Assembly: GCF_000182645.1 (NCBI RefSeq)
Contig: NZ_ACQA01000002.1
Coordinates: 930,001-994,000, forward strand
Origin: Brucella intermedia LMG 3301
Lineage (GTDB): Bacteria; Pseudomonadota; Alphaproteobacteria; Rhizobiales; Rhizobiaceae
Length of the DNA stretch: 64,000 nt
Reading direction: 5' to 3'
Shown: one piece after another, positions 52,231-61,784 of the stretch
Layout: every line of letters begins with the position of its first letter
How positions within the stretch are numbered: position 1 is the stretch's first letter
Made by a program: the position numbers and the translations under genes
Notes under the pieces: model-generated
What the model was told of the DNA's origin: nothing
The model's database searches: none
The model's input: the letters and a program-made list of their open reading frames with translations, nothing else

Positions 52231-53565
52231 TTACCCGCGGGCATTTTGCGGACCGCTGGCCTCCAAAAGTGCGCGCGCGTAGTAGTCCTTGTGATCCTCA
52301 ACACCTGGCAGCGCGAAGAAATACCCACCCCCGATCGGCTTCAGATATTCTTCCAGCGGCTCACCGTTGAGCCGGTTCTGAACCGTGATGAAGCCCTTTT
52401 CCAGATCGGCCTGATAGGCGATGAAAAGCAGACCCATATCAAGCTGGCCCGATTTGCTGACGCCATTGGAATAGTTGAACGGACGACGCAGAATGAGGTG
52501 CTGCTCGGCATTTGCATCGCGCGGATTTGCCAGGCGGATATGCGAGTCGAGCGGCGTGATTTTGCCGTCGGCGTCCTTCGCATAATTGGGAACATCGGTT
52601 TCGGTTTTTCCGTCGAATGGCGCTCCGCTATCCTTGCGCCGTCCGAAAATCGCTTCCTGTTCCTGTAGCGGCGTACGATCCCAGCGTTCGACAAAGTTCC
52701 GTATGATGCGCACCGCCATATAGCTGCCATTGGTTGCCCAATCCGGCTCCGCATTTTTTTCGCCCACCCAGACGATGCGGTTCATCAATGCCTCATCAGA
52801 TGGATCGGGATTGGCAGACCCGTCGCGGAAGCCCAGGAAATTCCGCGCACTTTCTTTCGCCTTCGGCGAATGCGGCGGCTGCACAGGAACCGTCCCTTCC
52901 TGTTTCCAGCGCACCAACAAAAGGTCGGGCATGTTCTTCATGATGTCGCGCAGGGCGTGAATGTTCGTGTCCGGCGTATTTGAACAGAACTGAATTACGA
53001 GGTCCCCGTGGCAAATGTCCTTTTGCAGGGCATCGTTGGGAAAACTCGTCATGCGCTGCAGAAGTTTCGGCTTCAACGGTTTCAGGCCAAAACGGTCATC
53101 GAACAGAGACGAACCAAGCGCAACCGTAACAGTGAGATTGTCGGGTGTGACGACCGGGCCAAGAATGCCGGAATCGGAGGGCGGAAATTTTGCATCGAGT
53201 TCCGGCGGCGTCCCGCCTTTCATCAGAAATTCGGTCCTCTCGGTGAGCAGCCGGAACATGCGCTCAAGTTCGGAGCGGTCCCGTGCCAAAACGTCGAAAG
53301 AAGCAACGAGCCCGGCCGCGGGACGCGGCGTGACGATGCCTGGCTGGTGCTTTCCGTAAAAAGCCTGGCTTTCGTGAAGCTTCTCGCTCTCAGGCGCATT
53401 GGTCACGTTCTCAGAAGAAAGCGCTTGTGCTGCCTGAGGTGCAAGCACGCTTCCAACAGTTCCGGCAACACCGGCGGCTCCCGCACCCAGCAGCAATGCG
53501 CGCCGAGCGGACGAAACAGGTTCTTCAGACGTTATCGTATCGTTTTTAAAAAATTTTCTGGTCAT
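52231..53565 (-). CDS. efeB: Periplasmic Dyp-type haem peroxidase EfeB
   Basis: A 444-residue haem peroxidase exported by the Tat system (SARRALLLGAGAAGVAG). Dyp features: the GxxDG motif in GFRDGSANPD, the proximal histidine in DSHIRLANPRD and the haem-side arginine in LILRRPF. It is thought to oxidise ferrous iron, or act on haem, to supply EfeO/EfeU. The ATG overlaps the efeO stop in TGATG; a TTG three bases earlier is less likely. Confidence 0.94.
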   Translation of the reverse strand: MTRKFFKNDTITSEEPVSSARRALLLGAGAAGVAGTVGSVLAPQAAQALSSENVTNAPESEKLHESQAFYGKHQPGIVTPRPAAGLVASFDVLARDRSELERMFRLLTERTEFLMKGGTPPELDAKFPPSDSGILGPVVTPDNLTVTVALGSSLFDDRFGLKPLKPKLLQRMTSFPNDALQKDICHGDLVIQFCSNTPDTNIHALRDIMKNMPDLLLVRWKQEGTVPVQPPHSPKAKESARNFLGFRDGSANPDPSDEALMNRIVWVGEKNAEPDWATNGSYMAVRIIRNFVERWDRTPLQEQEAIFGRRKDSGAPFDGKTETDVPNYAKDADGKITPLDSHIRLANPRDANAEQHLILRRPFNYSNGVSKSGQLDMGLLFIAYQADLEKGFITVQNRLNGEPLEEYLKPIGGGYFFALPGVEDHKDYYARALLEASGPQNARG

Positions 53566-54755
53566 CAATCTACTCCCAGCTGATCGCGGAGTTTCGTAAA
53601 TTGCGCAGCAAGTTGTGCCGCGCCGTCCTTGAATTTCGCCTTTTCATCAGGCGACAGTGCGTCATACGCCTTGAAACCATTGCCCTGAGCGTCCGCACCG
53701 AGCAGCGACTTGATCGAAGCAGCGTCCTTGTCGATGCCTTCGAATGCCTTTTGATCAACCTTTTCGACAATGGGGCGCAGGACATTGGCAGTCTTGGCGG
53801 CGCCTTCGAGAAGGCCCGACAAAGCCTGCAGATCAGTATGTGCATAGCGGTCCTCACCTTCATCCGACGCTGTTGAAGCGAAACGGTTAAGGGCGGAAGC
53901 AGTGCCCGCCATCATGCGGTCCGGTGAAATGCGAAGTCCGCGAATGCGTTCTTTCAAGACGGTGGCGTCCTGCTCAAGCTTGCCAGCCACAGCTGCCAGT
54001 CCATCGACGGATTTCTGTTCGAACAGACCATATTCGACACGGTGCAAACCACCGAAGCCTGCGTCCTTCTCGCGCTTTTCGAAATAATCGGCACGGGCAT
54101 TAATGGCCGTATCGAGATCGGAAAATGCTTCCGAGACGGGCGCAATGCGCGCATAGGCGGCGCGCGCCGGACCATAGGCGGCTTGTGCGGCTTCCAGATT
54201 ACCGCTCGCTATTGCGGCGGAAAGCGCCGCAACAGCTTTCTGGAATTCAGCAACCTCGGTTGTGAGATAAATCTGATATTCAGCCAGTGCACCGATAAAA
54301 GCTATAAGGGGCAGTTTGCTCTTTTCCGCTTCGCTGGCAGCGGTCGCAGTTACGGTCAGCTTGCCCCGAGGATTGGAAAGAAGCCCGCAGGTAATCTGGT
54401 ATTCGCCTGGCGCCAGCTTCGCTGTGATTGTCTGCTTGAAGCCCGGCGCAATATTCTCGCGCTCTTCGAGAACCATCACACCATCGAGGATTTCCCACTC
54501 GACCGTGCGATCCGACTTGTTGATGATTTCAAAAACCGAGCGCCCGGCCGGGACGGTCAATTCGTTCGGCTCGCAGCTTTTTGCATTGATCGCGACTTGT
54601 ATCTTGTCGCCAGCTCCTGCATGCCGCGCTTTGTCCGATACACGGGATGCATAATAAAATGCCCCACCGGCAGCGAGCAGCAGCAGCACGGCGACGGCCA
54701 GTCCTATGCGGACCAGATTGCGCGACATCGGTTCTGTAGGCTTCGGGTTCGTCAT
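53565..54755 (-). CDS. efeO: Periplasmic iron-binding protein EfeO (cupredoxin plus imelysin)
   Basis: A 396-residue protein with an N-terminal membrane anchor (LVRIGLAVAVLLLLAAGGAFYYA), a cupredoxin-like domain (INAKSCEPNELTVPAGRSVFE ... YQITCGLLSNPRGKL) and an M75 imelysin domain with the HxxE motif in GGLHRVEYGLFEQ. It binds and probably oxidises ferrous iron for EfeU. Eleven bases after efeU and overlapping efeB. Confidence 0.94.
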   Translation of the reverse strand: MTNPKPTEPMSRNLVRIGLAVAVLLLLAAGGAFYYASRVSDKARHAGAGDKIQVAINAKSCEPNELTVPAGRSVFEIINKSDRTVEWEILDGVMVLEERENIAPGFKQTITAKLAPGEYQITCGLLSNPRGKLTVTATAASEAEKSKLPLIAFIGALAEYQIYLTTEVAEFQKAVAALSAAIASGNLEAAQAAYGPARAAYARIAPVSEAFSDLDTAINARADYFEKREKDAGFGGLHRVEYGLFEQKSVDGLAAVAGKLEQDATVLKERIRGLRISPDRMMAGTASALNRFASTASDEGEDRYAHTDLQALSGLLEGAAKTANVLRPIVEKVDQKAFEGIDKDAASIKSLLGADAQGNGFKAYDALSPDEKAKFKDGAAQLAAQFTKLRDQLGVD

Positions 54756-54766
54756 GAAAATCTCTT

Positions 54767-55609
54767 TTATTGTGCGCTTGTCTTGATCTGGCTTGCGGCC
54801 ACTGATCCGCTCGCTGGCATGAGGAACAGGATGAGTGCCGGAACGAGGAAAGCCACATAGGCGACCACTTCGCTGACAGTCGGCGTTGCGATATATCCGA
54901 AAACCCCAGCCAGAACTGAGCCGAGCGTACTGTCTAGCGGGAGAATGTCGCTCGCGTCGAAAACGACTGCCTGGAAGTGGTTCCAGATACCTGCCTCATG
55001 CAGCGCCATGACAGAATTGGCCAGAATGCCCGCCGCGATGATCAGGATGAAAACGCCCGTCCAGCGAAAGAAGCGGCGGAGGTTCAACTTCAAGCCGCCT
55101 TTAAAGATGCCGTATCCAACCGCCGCTGCAAGCAAAACGCCGAGCAGCGCGCCCACAGGCGCCGCCGGGCCTTCGCTCTGCTGGAAAGCAGCCAGCAAAA
55201 AGAAAACGGATTCAAGCCCTTCACGCGCCACCGCAAAGAAGACCATGAGAATAAGACCAAAGCCCTTGTGCGTCGGGGTTTGGAACGCCGCATCGATGGA
55301 ATGATGCAGTTCCACCTTGATGGAGCGCGCCGCCTTGCGCATCCAGAACACCATTGAAGTGAGGACGAAAACCGCAATCAGACCAATAATGGCCTCGAAA
55401 AGCTCCTGCGCTTTCTGAGGAAATTCCGCGCTCAGAAGCTGCAGGATAGCGCCAACAGTCAGCGACATGGCCAAAGCCAGCAGAATGCCAATCCAGACCA
55501 CAGGCATCCAGGCGCTACGCCCGGTTTGATGGAGATAAGTGGCAATAATCCCGACGATCAGCGCAGCTTCCACGCCTTCGCGGAACATGATGAGAAAAGG
55601 TACAAGCAT
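54767..55609 (-). CDS. efeU: Ferrous iron permease EfeU (FTR1 family)
   Basis: A 280-residue inner-membrane permease with about seven helices. Two REXXE iron motifs are intact: R10-E-G-V-E14 in helix 1 and R129-E-G-L-E133 in helix 4. It imports iron in the EfeUOB system, mainly under acidic or low-iron conditions. First gene of the operon; an Irr-box palindrome lies about 146 bases upstream, so control by iron/haem status is expected. Confidence 0.94.
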   Translation of the reverse strand: MLVPFLIMFREGVEAALIVGIIATYLHQTGRSAWMPVVWIGILLALAMSLTVGAILQLLSAEFPQKAQELFEAIIGLIAVFVLTSMVFWMRKAARSIKVELHHSIDAAFQTPTHKGFGLILMVFFAVAREGLESVFFLLAAFQQSEGPAAPVGALLGVLLAAAVGYGIFKGGLKLNLRRFFRWTGVFILIIAAGILANSVMALHEAGIWNHFQAVVFDASDILPLDSTLGSVLAGVFGYIATPTVSEVVAYVAFLVPALILFLMPASGSVAASQIKTSAQ

Positions 55610-55754
55610 TCCGACTATCCAAAAGACAGAGAAATCGGCCTGTCCGATGGTCGCTTCTCTTCAAACCCGGCATGAAGCCTTCGTCATTTGGTCATCTTTT
55701 ATATCCGCACTGCCAGCCCTGCAAGTTAAATGAAGTTGACCAGCGCAGGAATGT

Positions 55755-55770
55755 TTTAGAATTATTCTAA
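55755..55770. promoter_or_regulatory. Irr box (iron control element) upstream of efeU
   Basis: TTTAGAATTATTCTAA contains a perfect 7-1-7 palindrome (TTAGAAT-T-ATTCTAA) and matches the rhizobial iron control element TTTAGAA-N3-TTCTAAA in all but the last base. Irr binds this site in Bradyrhizobium, Rhizobium and Brucella when haem is low. Confidence 0.75.
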
Positions 55771-56168
55771 CCATTTCAGAAGCTTATAACTGTGACTGGA
55801 TGATAGAATTGTATAAGGCATTGAAAATGCACCTAAGTCATCTCCGCGTAACCGGATAGCAGATGCAGTGGGCAGAGATAAACTGGCCTCGATCCGGAGC
55901 AGGCCACGGATCACGACTTCCTCTCTCCCTTTCGCCCAACCTTTATCTCTTCGAGATTGAGATTGGTATCGTCGTCGTTTTTGCGATCCCGGTGGTAATT
56001 CGCGTCGAGATGAAGCGATGCTATCGTTTGTTGTGTGATCGCTCCCAAGAAGCTTCGAGCCTCGGAATCGATCTTGGAGTCGAGCGAGACCACCACGACG
56101 AAAGATTGTTTCGATTTGAAGCACGACTTGTCCGTTGAGGAACACAAATATTGACCAATGACCCGCTG

Positions 56169-56193
56169 GGAACGGTCAAAATGGGAAAAGTTT
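56169..56193 (+). promoter_or_regulatory. Candidate EcfG (general stress sigma factor) promoter
   Basis: GGAAC at 56169-56173 is followed after 16 bases by GTTT at 56190, the spacing used by the alphaproteobacterial general stress sigma factor EcfG/RpoE2. It would start transcription near 56200, leading into the hairpin RNA. Confidence 0.4.
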
Positions 56194-56199
56194 CAGAAT

Positions 56200-56379
56200 T
56201 TTCCGAAATGGTCAAAAATTTCGTGTTTCAGGGGTTGAAGATTGGAGCAAGGTGATACATATCACAGTCACTTACCGCTGTGCCTCCTCCCATTGCGCGC
56301 GGTAAGTGTTCCCCTCTGGAGGTTTGCCTATAAGGCACCTTCATAACTTAGCCGGACTTCCCAGTCCGGCTCTTTTTTT
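56200..56379 (+). ncRNA. Candidate small RNA with CCTCCTCCC hairpin loop
   Basis: A stem CACTTACCGC (56269) / GCGGTAAGTG (56299) displays CCTCCTCCC (56283-56291) in its 20-base loop. A second weak hairpin follows (AGGTTTGCC/GGCACCT), then a perfect intrinsic terminator AGCCGGACT/AGTCCGGCT at 56350-56371 with a seven-T run. The exposed anti-Shine-Dalgarno sequence resembles the 'cuckoo' RNA family of alphaproteobacteria. No DUF1127 gene precedes it, unlike the copy at 61785. The 5' end is guessed from the promoter candidate. Confidence 0.6.
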
Positions 56380-56543
56380 GCCTGAAATCCGGCTAGCGTC
56401 TCATTTCACCGCATAGATGCAACCAGCACATCTTTCTGTTTTAAAAGAACAATCCGGGAGAGACGCCTCGACCCGAGCGGCTTTCCAAGCAGATTAACTG
56501 AAATCCAGTTAATCAATAAATTCTGCCTGTCCATGCGCAAAAA

Positions 56544-56567
56544 AAGCGCCGCGTTTCCGCGGCGCTT
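56544..56567 (-). terminator. gcvP terminator
   Basis: AAGCGCCGCG and CGCGGCGCTT form a perfect 10-bp stem around TTTC; on the minus strand a run of seven T follows. It ends the gcvTHP transcript 26 bases after the gcvP stop. Confidence 0.9.
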
Positions 56568-56592
56568 CTTGTCGGCAAAACTGCGCTTCAAC

Positions 56593-59406
56593 TTATCCGT
56601 AGGCAGCTACAGGCGGGCATGAGCAGATGAGATTTCTGTCACCGCCCACATTATCCACGCGGCTGACCGGTGGCCAATATTTTGCTGTCGCGTCGAAATC
56701 GCCATTGATAGCGCTTGCCGGGAACACTGCTTCCTCACGGGTGTAAGGATGTGTCCATTCGCTCGCCAGCGTATCGCCTGCCGTGTGCGGTGCATTGGCA
56801 AGAGGATTGTCGTCCGCAGGCCAGACACCATCGGCAACCTTTTTCGCCTCAGTTGCAATGGCAATCATCGCATCGCAAAGACGGTCGATTTCCGACTTCG
56901 GTTCAGACTCGGTCGGCTCGATCATCAGCGTACCGGCAACCGGCCAGGACATGGTCGGCGCATGGAAACCGTAGTCGATGAGGCGCTTGGCCACGTCTTC
57001 CACAGTCACGCCAGCGCTATCCTTCAGAACTCGCGTATCAACAATGCACTCATGCGCCACACGATCATGTGCGCCGGTATAAAGGATCGGATAAGCGTCC
57101 TTCAAACGATGCGCAATGTAGTTGGCATTGAGGATCGCAGCCTCGGTCGCCTTCTTGAGACCAGCGCCGCCCATCATGCGGATATACATCCACGTGATGA
57201 CCAGAATGGATGCGCTACCGAAAGGCGCCGCCGAAACAGCGTGCTTGGAACCGATATCCACATGGCCCGGCAAATAAGGCACCAGATGCTTGGCAACGCC
57301 AATCGGGCCAACGCCCGGACCGCCACCGCCATGCGGGATGCAGAAGGTCTTGTGCAGGTTCATGTGACAGACGTCAGCGCCAATGTCGCAAGGACGGGCG
57401 AGCCCAACCAGCGCATTGAGGTTCGCACCGTCGAAATAGACCTGACCGCCATTTTCATGGACGATTTCGCAGAACGCCTTGATGCCTTCTTCGAACACGC
57501 CATAGGTCGAAGGATAGGTGATCATGAAGGCAGCGAGATTATCACGATGCTTCTCGGCCTTGGCTTTCAGATCGTCGATGTCGATATCGCCATCTGGACG
57601 GCAATTGACCACGACAACGCTCATGCCAGCCATCGAGGCGCTGGCCGGATTGGTGCCATGTGCAGACGATGGAATAAGGCAGATGTTGCGATGACCTTCG
57701 CCCCGCGACTGGTGATAGTGGCGAATTGCCAGCAGACCAGCATATTCGCCCTGGCTACCTGCATTTGGCTGTAGCGAAACGCCAGCAAAGCCGGTGACTT
57801 CACAAAGCCAAGCTTCGACATCCGCCGTCATCCTGGCATAGCCTTCGGTCTGTGCCGCAGGCGCAAACGGATGCAGATTAGCAACCGTGTTCCAGCTCAC
57901 CGGCATCATTTCTGCTGCCGCATTGAGCTTCATGGTGCATGAGCCAAGCGGGATCATTGCGCGGTCAAGCGCCAGATCCTTGTCGGCCAGACGACGCAGG
58001 AAGCGCATCATCTCGGTTTCGGAACGATGCGAATGGAATACTTCCTGCGTGAGGAAGCCTTCACCGCGTCCCTTGCCGGGCACGAGAACCTTGTCACCGT
58101 CGACCAGCTTGGCACCAAACAGAACGGCAAGCGCTGCAAGATCTTCCTCGGTCGAGGTTTCATCGAAGGTTACGCCGACCGTGTCCGCATCGATGACACG
58201 AAGCAGACGACCGCCCTTGTCAGCTTCGTCAGCAATGGCCTTCGCCTTTCCGGCAACCTTGATGCTGACCGTATCGAACAGGCTATCGCCTGCGATTTCG
58301 ACACCCGCGGCCTTGAGGCCGGAAGCAAAGCGGGCAGCAAGACCGGCAACGCGGGTGGCAATCGCCTGCAAGCCTGCCGGGCCATGCCAGATCGCGAAGG
58401 ATGCGGCCATATTGGCAAGCAGGGCCTGCGCAGTGCAGATGTTGGAGGTCGCCTTGTCGCGACGGATATGCTGCTCACGGGTCTGGAGCGCCAGACGATA
58501 GGCCGCACGGCCATGCGCATCGACCGACTGGCCGACGATGCGGCCGGGAATGATGCGAGTCAGAGGTTCCGACACAGCCAGATATGCTGCATGTGGGCCC
58601 CCAAAGCCCATCGGTACGCCGTAACGCTGCATGGAGCCAACAGCCATGTCCGCGCCCCACGTCGCAGGCGCTTCCATGATCGTCAGCGCCAGCGGATCGG
58701 CAACGGCAATAACGAGTGCGCCCTTGGCCTTCGCATCGGCAATCACCTTGCTGAAGTCGCCGTAGACGCCGCGTGTATCCGGCCACGGCACGACGATGGC
58801 AGCAGTATTTTCATCGAGAGTGCTGCCGGTTTCGATCTGCCAGCCGAGCGGTTCAGCGCGGGTGTTCACCACATCAACCGTCTGCGGATGCAGTTCGCCT
58901 GCAAGCAGGATACGGCTTCGCTTGTCGCGGTGATGACGGCAGGCAACGCCAATGGCTTCAGCAACCGCAGTTGCTTCATCGAGAAGCGAGGCGCAGGCGA
59001 CCGGCAGGCCGGTCAGTTCTGCAACCAGCGTCTGGAAGTGGAACAGAAGCTCAAGACGACCCTGGCTGATTTCCGACTGGTACGGCGTATAGGCGGTGTA
59101 CCAGGCAGGGTTTTCAAACAGATTGCGCTGGATGACCGGCGGCGTATGCACACCATGATAGCCCGCGCCGATGAAGCTCTTCTTCACCACGTTGCGGCCC
59201 ATGATGGCGTTCAGCTCTGCAAGCGCATCGGATTCACTGAGCGGCGCCGGCAGATCAAGCGCACGGTTCAGACGGATAGACGCCGGAACCGCCTGGGTGA
59301 TGAGGGTTTCCATGGAAGGAAGGCCGAGCGCCGCAAGCATTGCGCGCTCGTCTTCCAGTCTCGGCCCGATATGGCGGGCAACAAAGGGAAGAACCTGCTG
59401 GGTCAT
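56593..59406 (-). CDS. gcvP: Glycine decarboxylase (P protein) GcvP
   Basis: Pyridoxal-phosphate enzyme that decarboxylates glycine and loads the aminomethyl group on GcvH lipoate. The 937-residue single-chain form carries N- and C-terminal halves; the PLP lysine is in [17 protein letters not shown], and the N-terminal ARHIGP is typical. It ends in [12 protein letters not shown]. Four bases after gcvH. The long antisense frame at 58027-59487 is a shadow of this gene. Confidence 0.97.
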   Translation of the reverse strand: MTQQVLPFVARHIGPRLEDERAMLAALGLPSMETLITQAVPASIRLNRALDLPAPLSESDALAELNAIMGRNVVKKSFIGAGYHGVHTPPVIQRNLFENPAWYTAYTPYQSEISQGRLELLFHFQTLVAELTGLPVACASLLDEATAVAEAIGVACRHHRDKRSRILLAGELHPQTVDVVNTRAEPLGWQIETGSTLDENTAAIVVPWPDTRGVYGDFSKVIADAKAKGALVIAVADPLALTIMEAPATWGADMAVGSMQRYGVPMGFGGPHAAYLAVSEPLTRIIPGRIVGQSVDAHGRAAYRLALQTREQHIRRDKATSNICTAQALLANMAASFAIWHGPAGLQAIATRVAGLAARFASGLKAAGVEIAGDSLFDTVSIKVAGKAKAIADEADKGGRLLRVIDADTVGVTFDETSTEEDLAALAVLFGAKLVDGDKVLVPGKGRGEGFLTQEVFHSHRSETEMMRFLRRLADKDLALDRAMIPLGSCTMKLNAAAEMMPVSWNTVANLHPFAPAAQTEGYARMTADVEAWLCEVTGFAGVSLQPNAGSQGEYAGLLAIRHYHQSRGEGHRNICLIPSSAHGTNPASASMAGMSVVVVNCRPDGDIDIDDLKAKAEKHRDNLAAFMITYPSTYGVFEEGIKAFCEIVHENGGQVYFDGANLNALVGLARPCDIGADVCHMNLHKTFCIPHGGGGPGVGPIGVAKHLVPYLPGHVDIGSKHAVSAAPFGSASILVITWMYIRMMGGAGLKKATEAAILNANYIAHRLKDAYPILYTGAHDRVAHECIVDTRVLKDSAGVTVEDVAKRLIDYGFHAPTMSWPVAGTLMIEPTESEPKSEIDRLCDAMIAIATEAKKVADGVWPADDNPLANAPHTAGDTLASEWTHPYTREEAVFPASAINGDFDATAKYWPPVSRVDNVGGDRNLICSCPPVAAYG

Positions 59407-59410
59407 CGCG

Positions 59411-59779
59411 TTATCCTACCAGTTTGTCGTAACCGGCCTTGTCGAGGAGACCGGAAAGCTGGCTTTCATCCGAAAGCTTCAGCTTGAACAGCCAGCCCTC
59501 GCCTTCCGCAGCCTGATTGATAAGAGCCGGATCGCTTGCAACGGCTTCGTTGACTTCGACCACTTCGCCATCGACCGGTGCATAAACATCGGAAGCGGCC
59601 TTGACCGATTCCACAACCACGATGCCTTCGCCCTTGGTCGCCGTGCGGCCGACGTCCGGCAGCTCGACGAAAACGAGGTCACCCAGTTGTTCCTGTGCGT
59701 GGATCGTAATGCCGACAGTGGCAACGCCGTTTTCGACGCTGATCCACTCGTGATCTTCGGTGAACAGGATATTGGCCAT
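59411..59779 (-). CDS. gcvH: Glycine cleavage system H protein
   Basis: Lipoyl carrier of the glycine cleavage complex, 122 residues. The lipoylated lysine lies in [17 protein letters not shown], and [10 protein letters not shown] is the usual start. AAAGGA inside the end of gcvT lies 8 bases before ATG 59779. Middle gene of gcvTHP. Confidence 0.96.
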   Translation of the reverse strand: MANILFTEDHEWISVENGVATVGITIHAQEQLGDLVFVELPDVGRTATKGEGIVVVESVKAASDVYAPVDGEVVEVNEAVASDPALINQAAEGEGWLFKLKLSDESQLSGLLDKAGYDKLVG

Positions 59780-59784
59780 GGAAA

Positions 59785-60888
59785 TCATCCTTTGCGATAG
59801 CGATGCGGAGTAAAGGGAAGTGCCGAAACGTCAACGGGCACCTTGTTGCCGCGAACGTCAGCGAAGACACGTGTGCCGGGGGTAGCGAGGCTTGCCTCTA
59901 CATAACCCATGGCGACCGGGAAACCTGCCGATGGGCCAAACCCACCGGAAGTAACGGTGCCGATCTGGCGACCGGATTCATCAAAAAGATCGGCGCCAGC
60001 GCGGACCGGCTGACGGCCTTCCGGCTTTAGGCCCACACGCTTGGCAGCAGCGCCCTTGGCAATGGCGTCCAGAACGGCCTTTGCGCCGTTGAATGCAGCT
60101 TTTTCCCGCACAGGCTTGGTGATCGCCCAAGTGAGGCCGGCCGAAACCGGATCGGTTTCCGGCGTGATATCCTGACCGTGCAGGCAGAGACCGGCTTCAA
60201 GTCGAAGGCTGTCGCGTGCGGCAAGGCCGATCCATTCGACGCGCTCGTCGGCAAGCAGCCTGGTTGCAAGCGCGCGGGCCTCATCGGCTGGCAGGCCAAT
60301 CTCGAAACCATCTTCGCCGGTATAGCCCGAACGGGTCATGAACCAGCCTTGCTTCGGCTCGAAACCGCTCATAAAGGCAAGCTCCGCACCTTTGAGACCG
60401 GCATCATTAATGACGCTTTCAGCTTCGGGCCCCTGAAGGGCGAGAAATACCCGGTCAAGCGGATTGACGGTTACGTTCTTGCCGGAAGCAGCTTCGTTCA
60501 GATGCTCGATATCGGCATCGGCATTGCCAGCATTGGCAACGACCATGAAACGGTCTTCACCAAGGCGCGTGACGATCAGGTCATCCAGCACGCCGCCATT
60601 TTCGTTGAGGAAGAACGTATATTTAGACTGGCCTTCCTTCAGCACAGTCGGGTCAAGCGGACAGGTTTCAGCAAGAAGTGCGGCAGCGTCCGCGCCCGAA
60701 ACCTCGATCAGCTTCATATGAGAAATGTCGAAAAGGCCCGCATGTTCACGCGTATGAAGATGTTCCTTCATGACGCCCAGCGGATAGGTTATCGGCATGT
60801 TCCAGCCGGCAAATCCGCCGAAGCGCGCGCCAGCCTGTTCATGCAGATCCTGCAAAGGCAGGGTATTCAAATGTGCGGTATCGCCCAT
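59785..60888 (-). CDS. gcvT: Aminomethyltransferase (T protein) GcvT
   Basis: Transfers the methylene group from aminomethyl-GcvH to tetrahydrofolate, releasing ammonia. The 367-residue protein shows [37 protein letters not shown] and [14 protein letters not shown], all conserved in GcvT. ATG 60888 ([12 protein letters not shown]) is the start; the frame to 60921 runs into the riboswitch. First gene of the operon under glycine riboswitch control. Confidence 0.96.
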   Translation of the reverse strand: MGDTAHLNTLPLQDLHEQAGARFGGFAGWNMPITYPLGVMKEHLHTREHAGLFDISHMKLIEVSGADAAALLAETCPLDPTVLKEGQSKYTFFLNENGGVLDDLIVTRLGEDRFMVVANAGNADADIEHLNEAASGKNVTVNPLDRVFLALQGPEAESVINDAGLKGAELAFMSGFEPKQGWFMTRSGYTGEDGFEIGLPADEARALATRLLADERVEWIGLAARDSLRLEAGLCLHGQDITPETDPVSAGLTWAITKPVREKAAFNGAKAVLDAIAKGAAAKRVGLKPEGRQPVRAGADLFDESGRQIGTVTSGGFGPSAGFPVAMGYVEASLATPGTRVFADVRGNKVPVDVSALPFTPHRYRKG

Positions 60889-60937
60889 AACAACTCCAGA
60901 GTCGCACGTGTGCCTCCGCAAAATGCGGTTGCTTCGT

Positions 60938-61110
60938 GCCCCTCTGTCTCAGGCCTGAGAGACTCGCATGGCTAAAGCCATACTTACACCTTCGGCGCAG
61001 GGTTGCCCCCGACTTTCCAGAGTTGTCTTACCGGTCTGCGGTTCCTTGTACCTGAGAGATTTCGGGCGATTTCCCCTTCGGCGGCCAATTGGCGCTCTCC
61101 CGCAGACAGA
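60938..61110 (-). ncRNA. Tandem glycine riboswitch
   Basis: Read on the minus strand, two aptamers follow each other. The first has GGGAGAGCGCC, GCCGCCGAAGGGG and CTCTCAGGTACAAGGAACCGC; the second has CTGGAAAGTCG, GCGCCGAAGGTGTAAG, CTCTCAGGCC and GACAGAGGGG. The pattern GCCGAAGG plus CTCTCAGG twice is diagnostic. It lies 50 bases before gcvT and switches the operon on when glycine is abundant. Confidence 0.95.
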
Positions 61111-61117
61111 CAGTGCA

Positions 61118-61608
61118 AGAACGTCATACGATATGGCATCCCGACACCCGACAAAACTCCCTTAACCCAATCCGGGGCGCAAGTCATGTGGAATTGTTGT
61201 CTCTAACCGACGATTTCCCGGACTTTTGCGACAAAATTCGAAGCCTCCGGGATACCCGGATCTATACTTCATTATACAAGGCTGTCACGACACGAAGGAC
61301 ATCGCGCAATTAGGCGCGTGAGACGAATTAACAGACAGTTGCGCCGCTACAATTTGTGGGAGCAACTTTCTGGACGGTAAATTTTTAAAGAATTTTTAAC
61401 CGGTTAGCCGCCGAAGCAGCCTGAATCGAGCCGATTTCCCCAATTCGGCATGAGATTGTGATCGCATGATGACCGAGCTGCGCAAAAGACGTGCAACTGA
61501 CAAGCTTAAACGCATTGCAGCTATGCAAATCTGTCTCTCCAATTCGAAATGCTTCGAGCCTATATGCTGGTTGCAACAAAGAGATAAGATTTTTACTAGG
61601 TGAGAGAA
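61118..61608. other. Intergenic region between the gcv riboswitch and the DUF1127 gene
   Basis: About 490 bases with no supported gene. It holds the divergent promoters of gcvTHP and the DUF1127 gene. Weak -10-like boxes (CCTATAT near 61559) exist, but I cannot place promoters firmly. Confidence 0.5.
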
Positions 61609-61755
61609 ATGAACCTGATCCGCTCGTACAACAACTGGCGCCGTTACCGTAACACTGTAAACGAACTGAGCCGCCTGAGCCCACGTGAACTGAACGACCT
61701 CGGCATCCTGCCTTCGGAAATCCCGTTCGTCGCACGCAAGGCCGCTGCTCGCTAA
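61609..61755 (+). CDS. Small DUF1127 (YjiS-like) protein, CcaF1-type
   Basis: A 48-residue arginine-rich protein: MNLIRSYNNWRRYRNTVNEL followed by SRLSPRELNDLGILPSEIPF and VARKAAAR. The motif L-x(3-4)-ELxDLGI is diagnostic of DUF1127. AGGTGAGAG precedes ATG 61609. In Rhodobacter the homologue CcaF1 is an RNA-binding protein whose mRNA 3' part is processed into CcsR small RNAs with CCUCCUCCC loops. The same organisation is seen here, directly downstream. Confidence 0.9.
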   Translation: MNLIRSYNNWRRYRNTVNELSRLSPRELNDLGILPSEIPFVARKAAAR

Positions 61756-61784
61756 TAGCGCACCGGAAGGCATTGGCCTTCTTC

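Larger units (their letters stand above)
55610..56199. other. Gene-free region upstream of the efe operon
   Basis: About 590 bases without a convincing protein gene. A plus-strand frame at 55863-56138 and overlapping minus frames lack ribosome binding sites and family signs. It holds the Irr box at 55755 and, at its right end, the promoter candidate for the RNA at 56200-56379. Confidence 0.5.

Noticed and set aside
55863-56138. Plus-strand frame of 91 residues in the gene-poor region before the efe operon
   Set aside because: No ribosome binding site, charged irregular product, and no sign of homology; minus-strand frames overlap it equally.
56169-56250. Possible Trp/Lys-rich peptide of 26 codons in front of the hairpin RNA
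   Set aside because: It is not DUF1127-like and has no clear ribosome binding site; the stretch fits better as promoter and leader.
56406-56591. Minus-strand 61-residue frame after gcvP
   Set aside because: It reads straight through the gcvP terminator hairpin and has no ribosome binding site.
58027-59487. A 486-residue plus-strand open frame
   Set aside because: It is antisense to gcvP, has no family signs, and exists because of the codon bias of the real gene. Similar long shadows at 3514-4668, 12459-13706 and 37647-38867 are rejected for the same reason.
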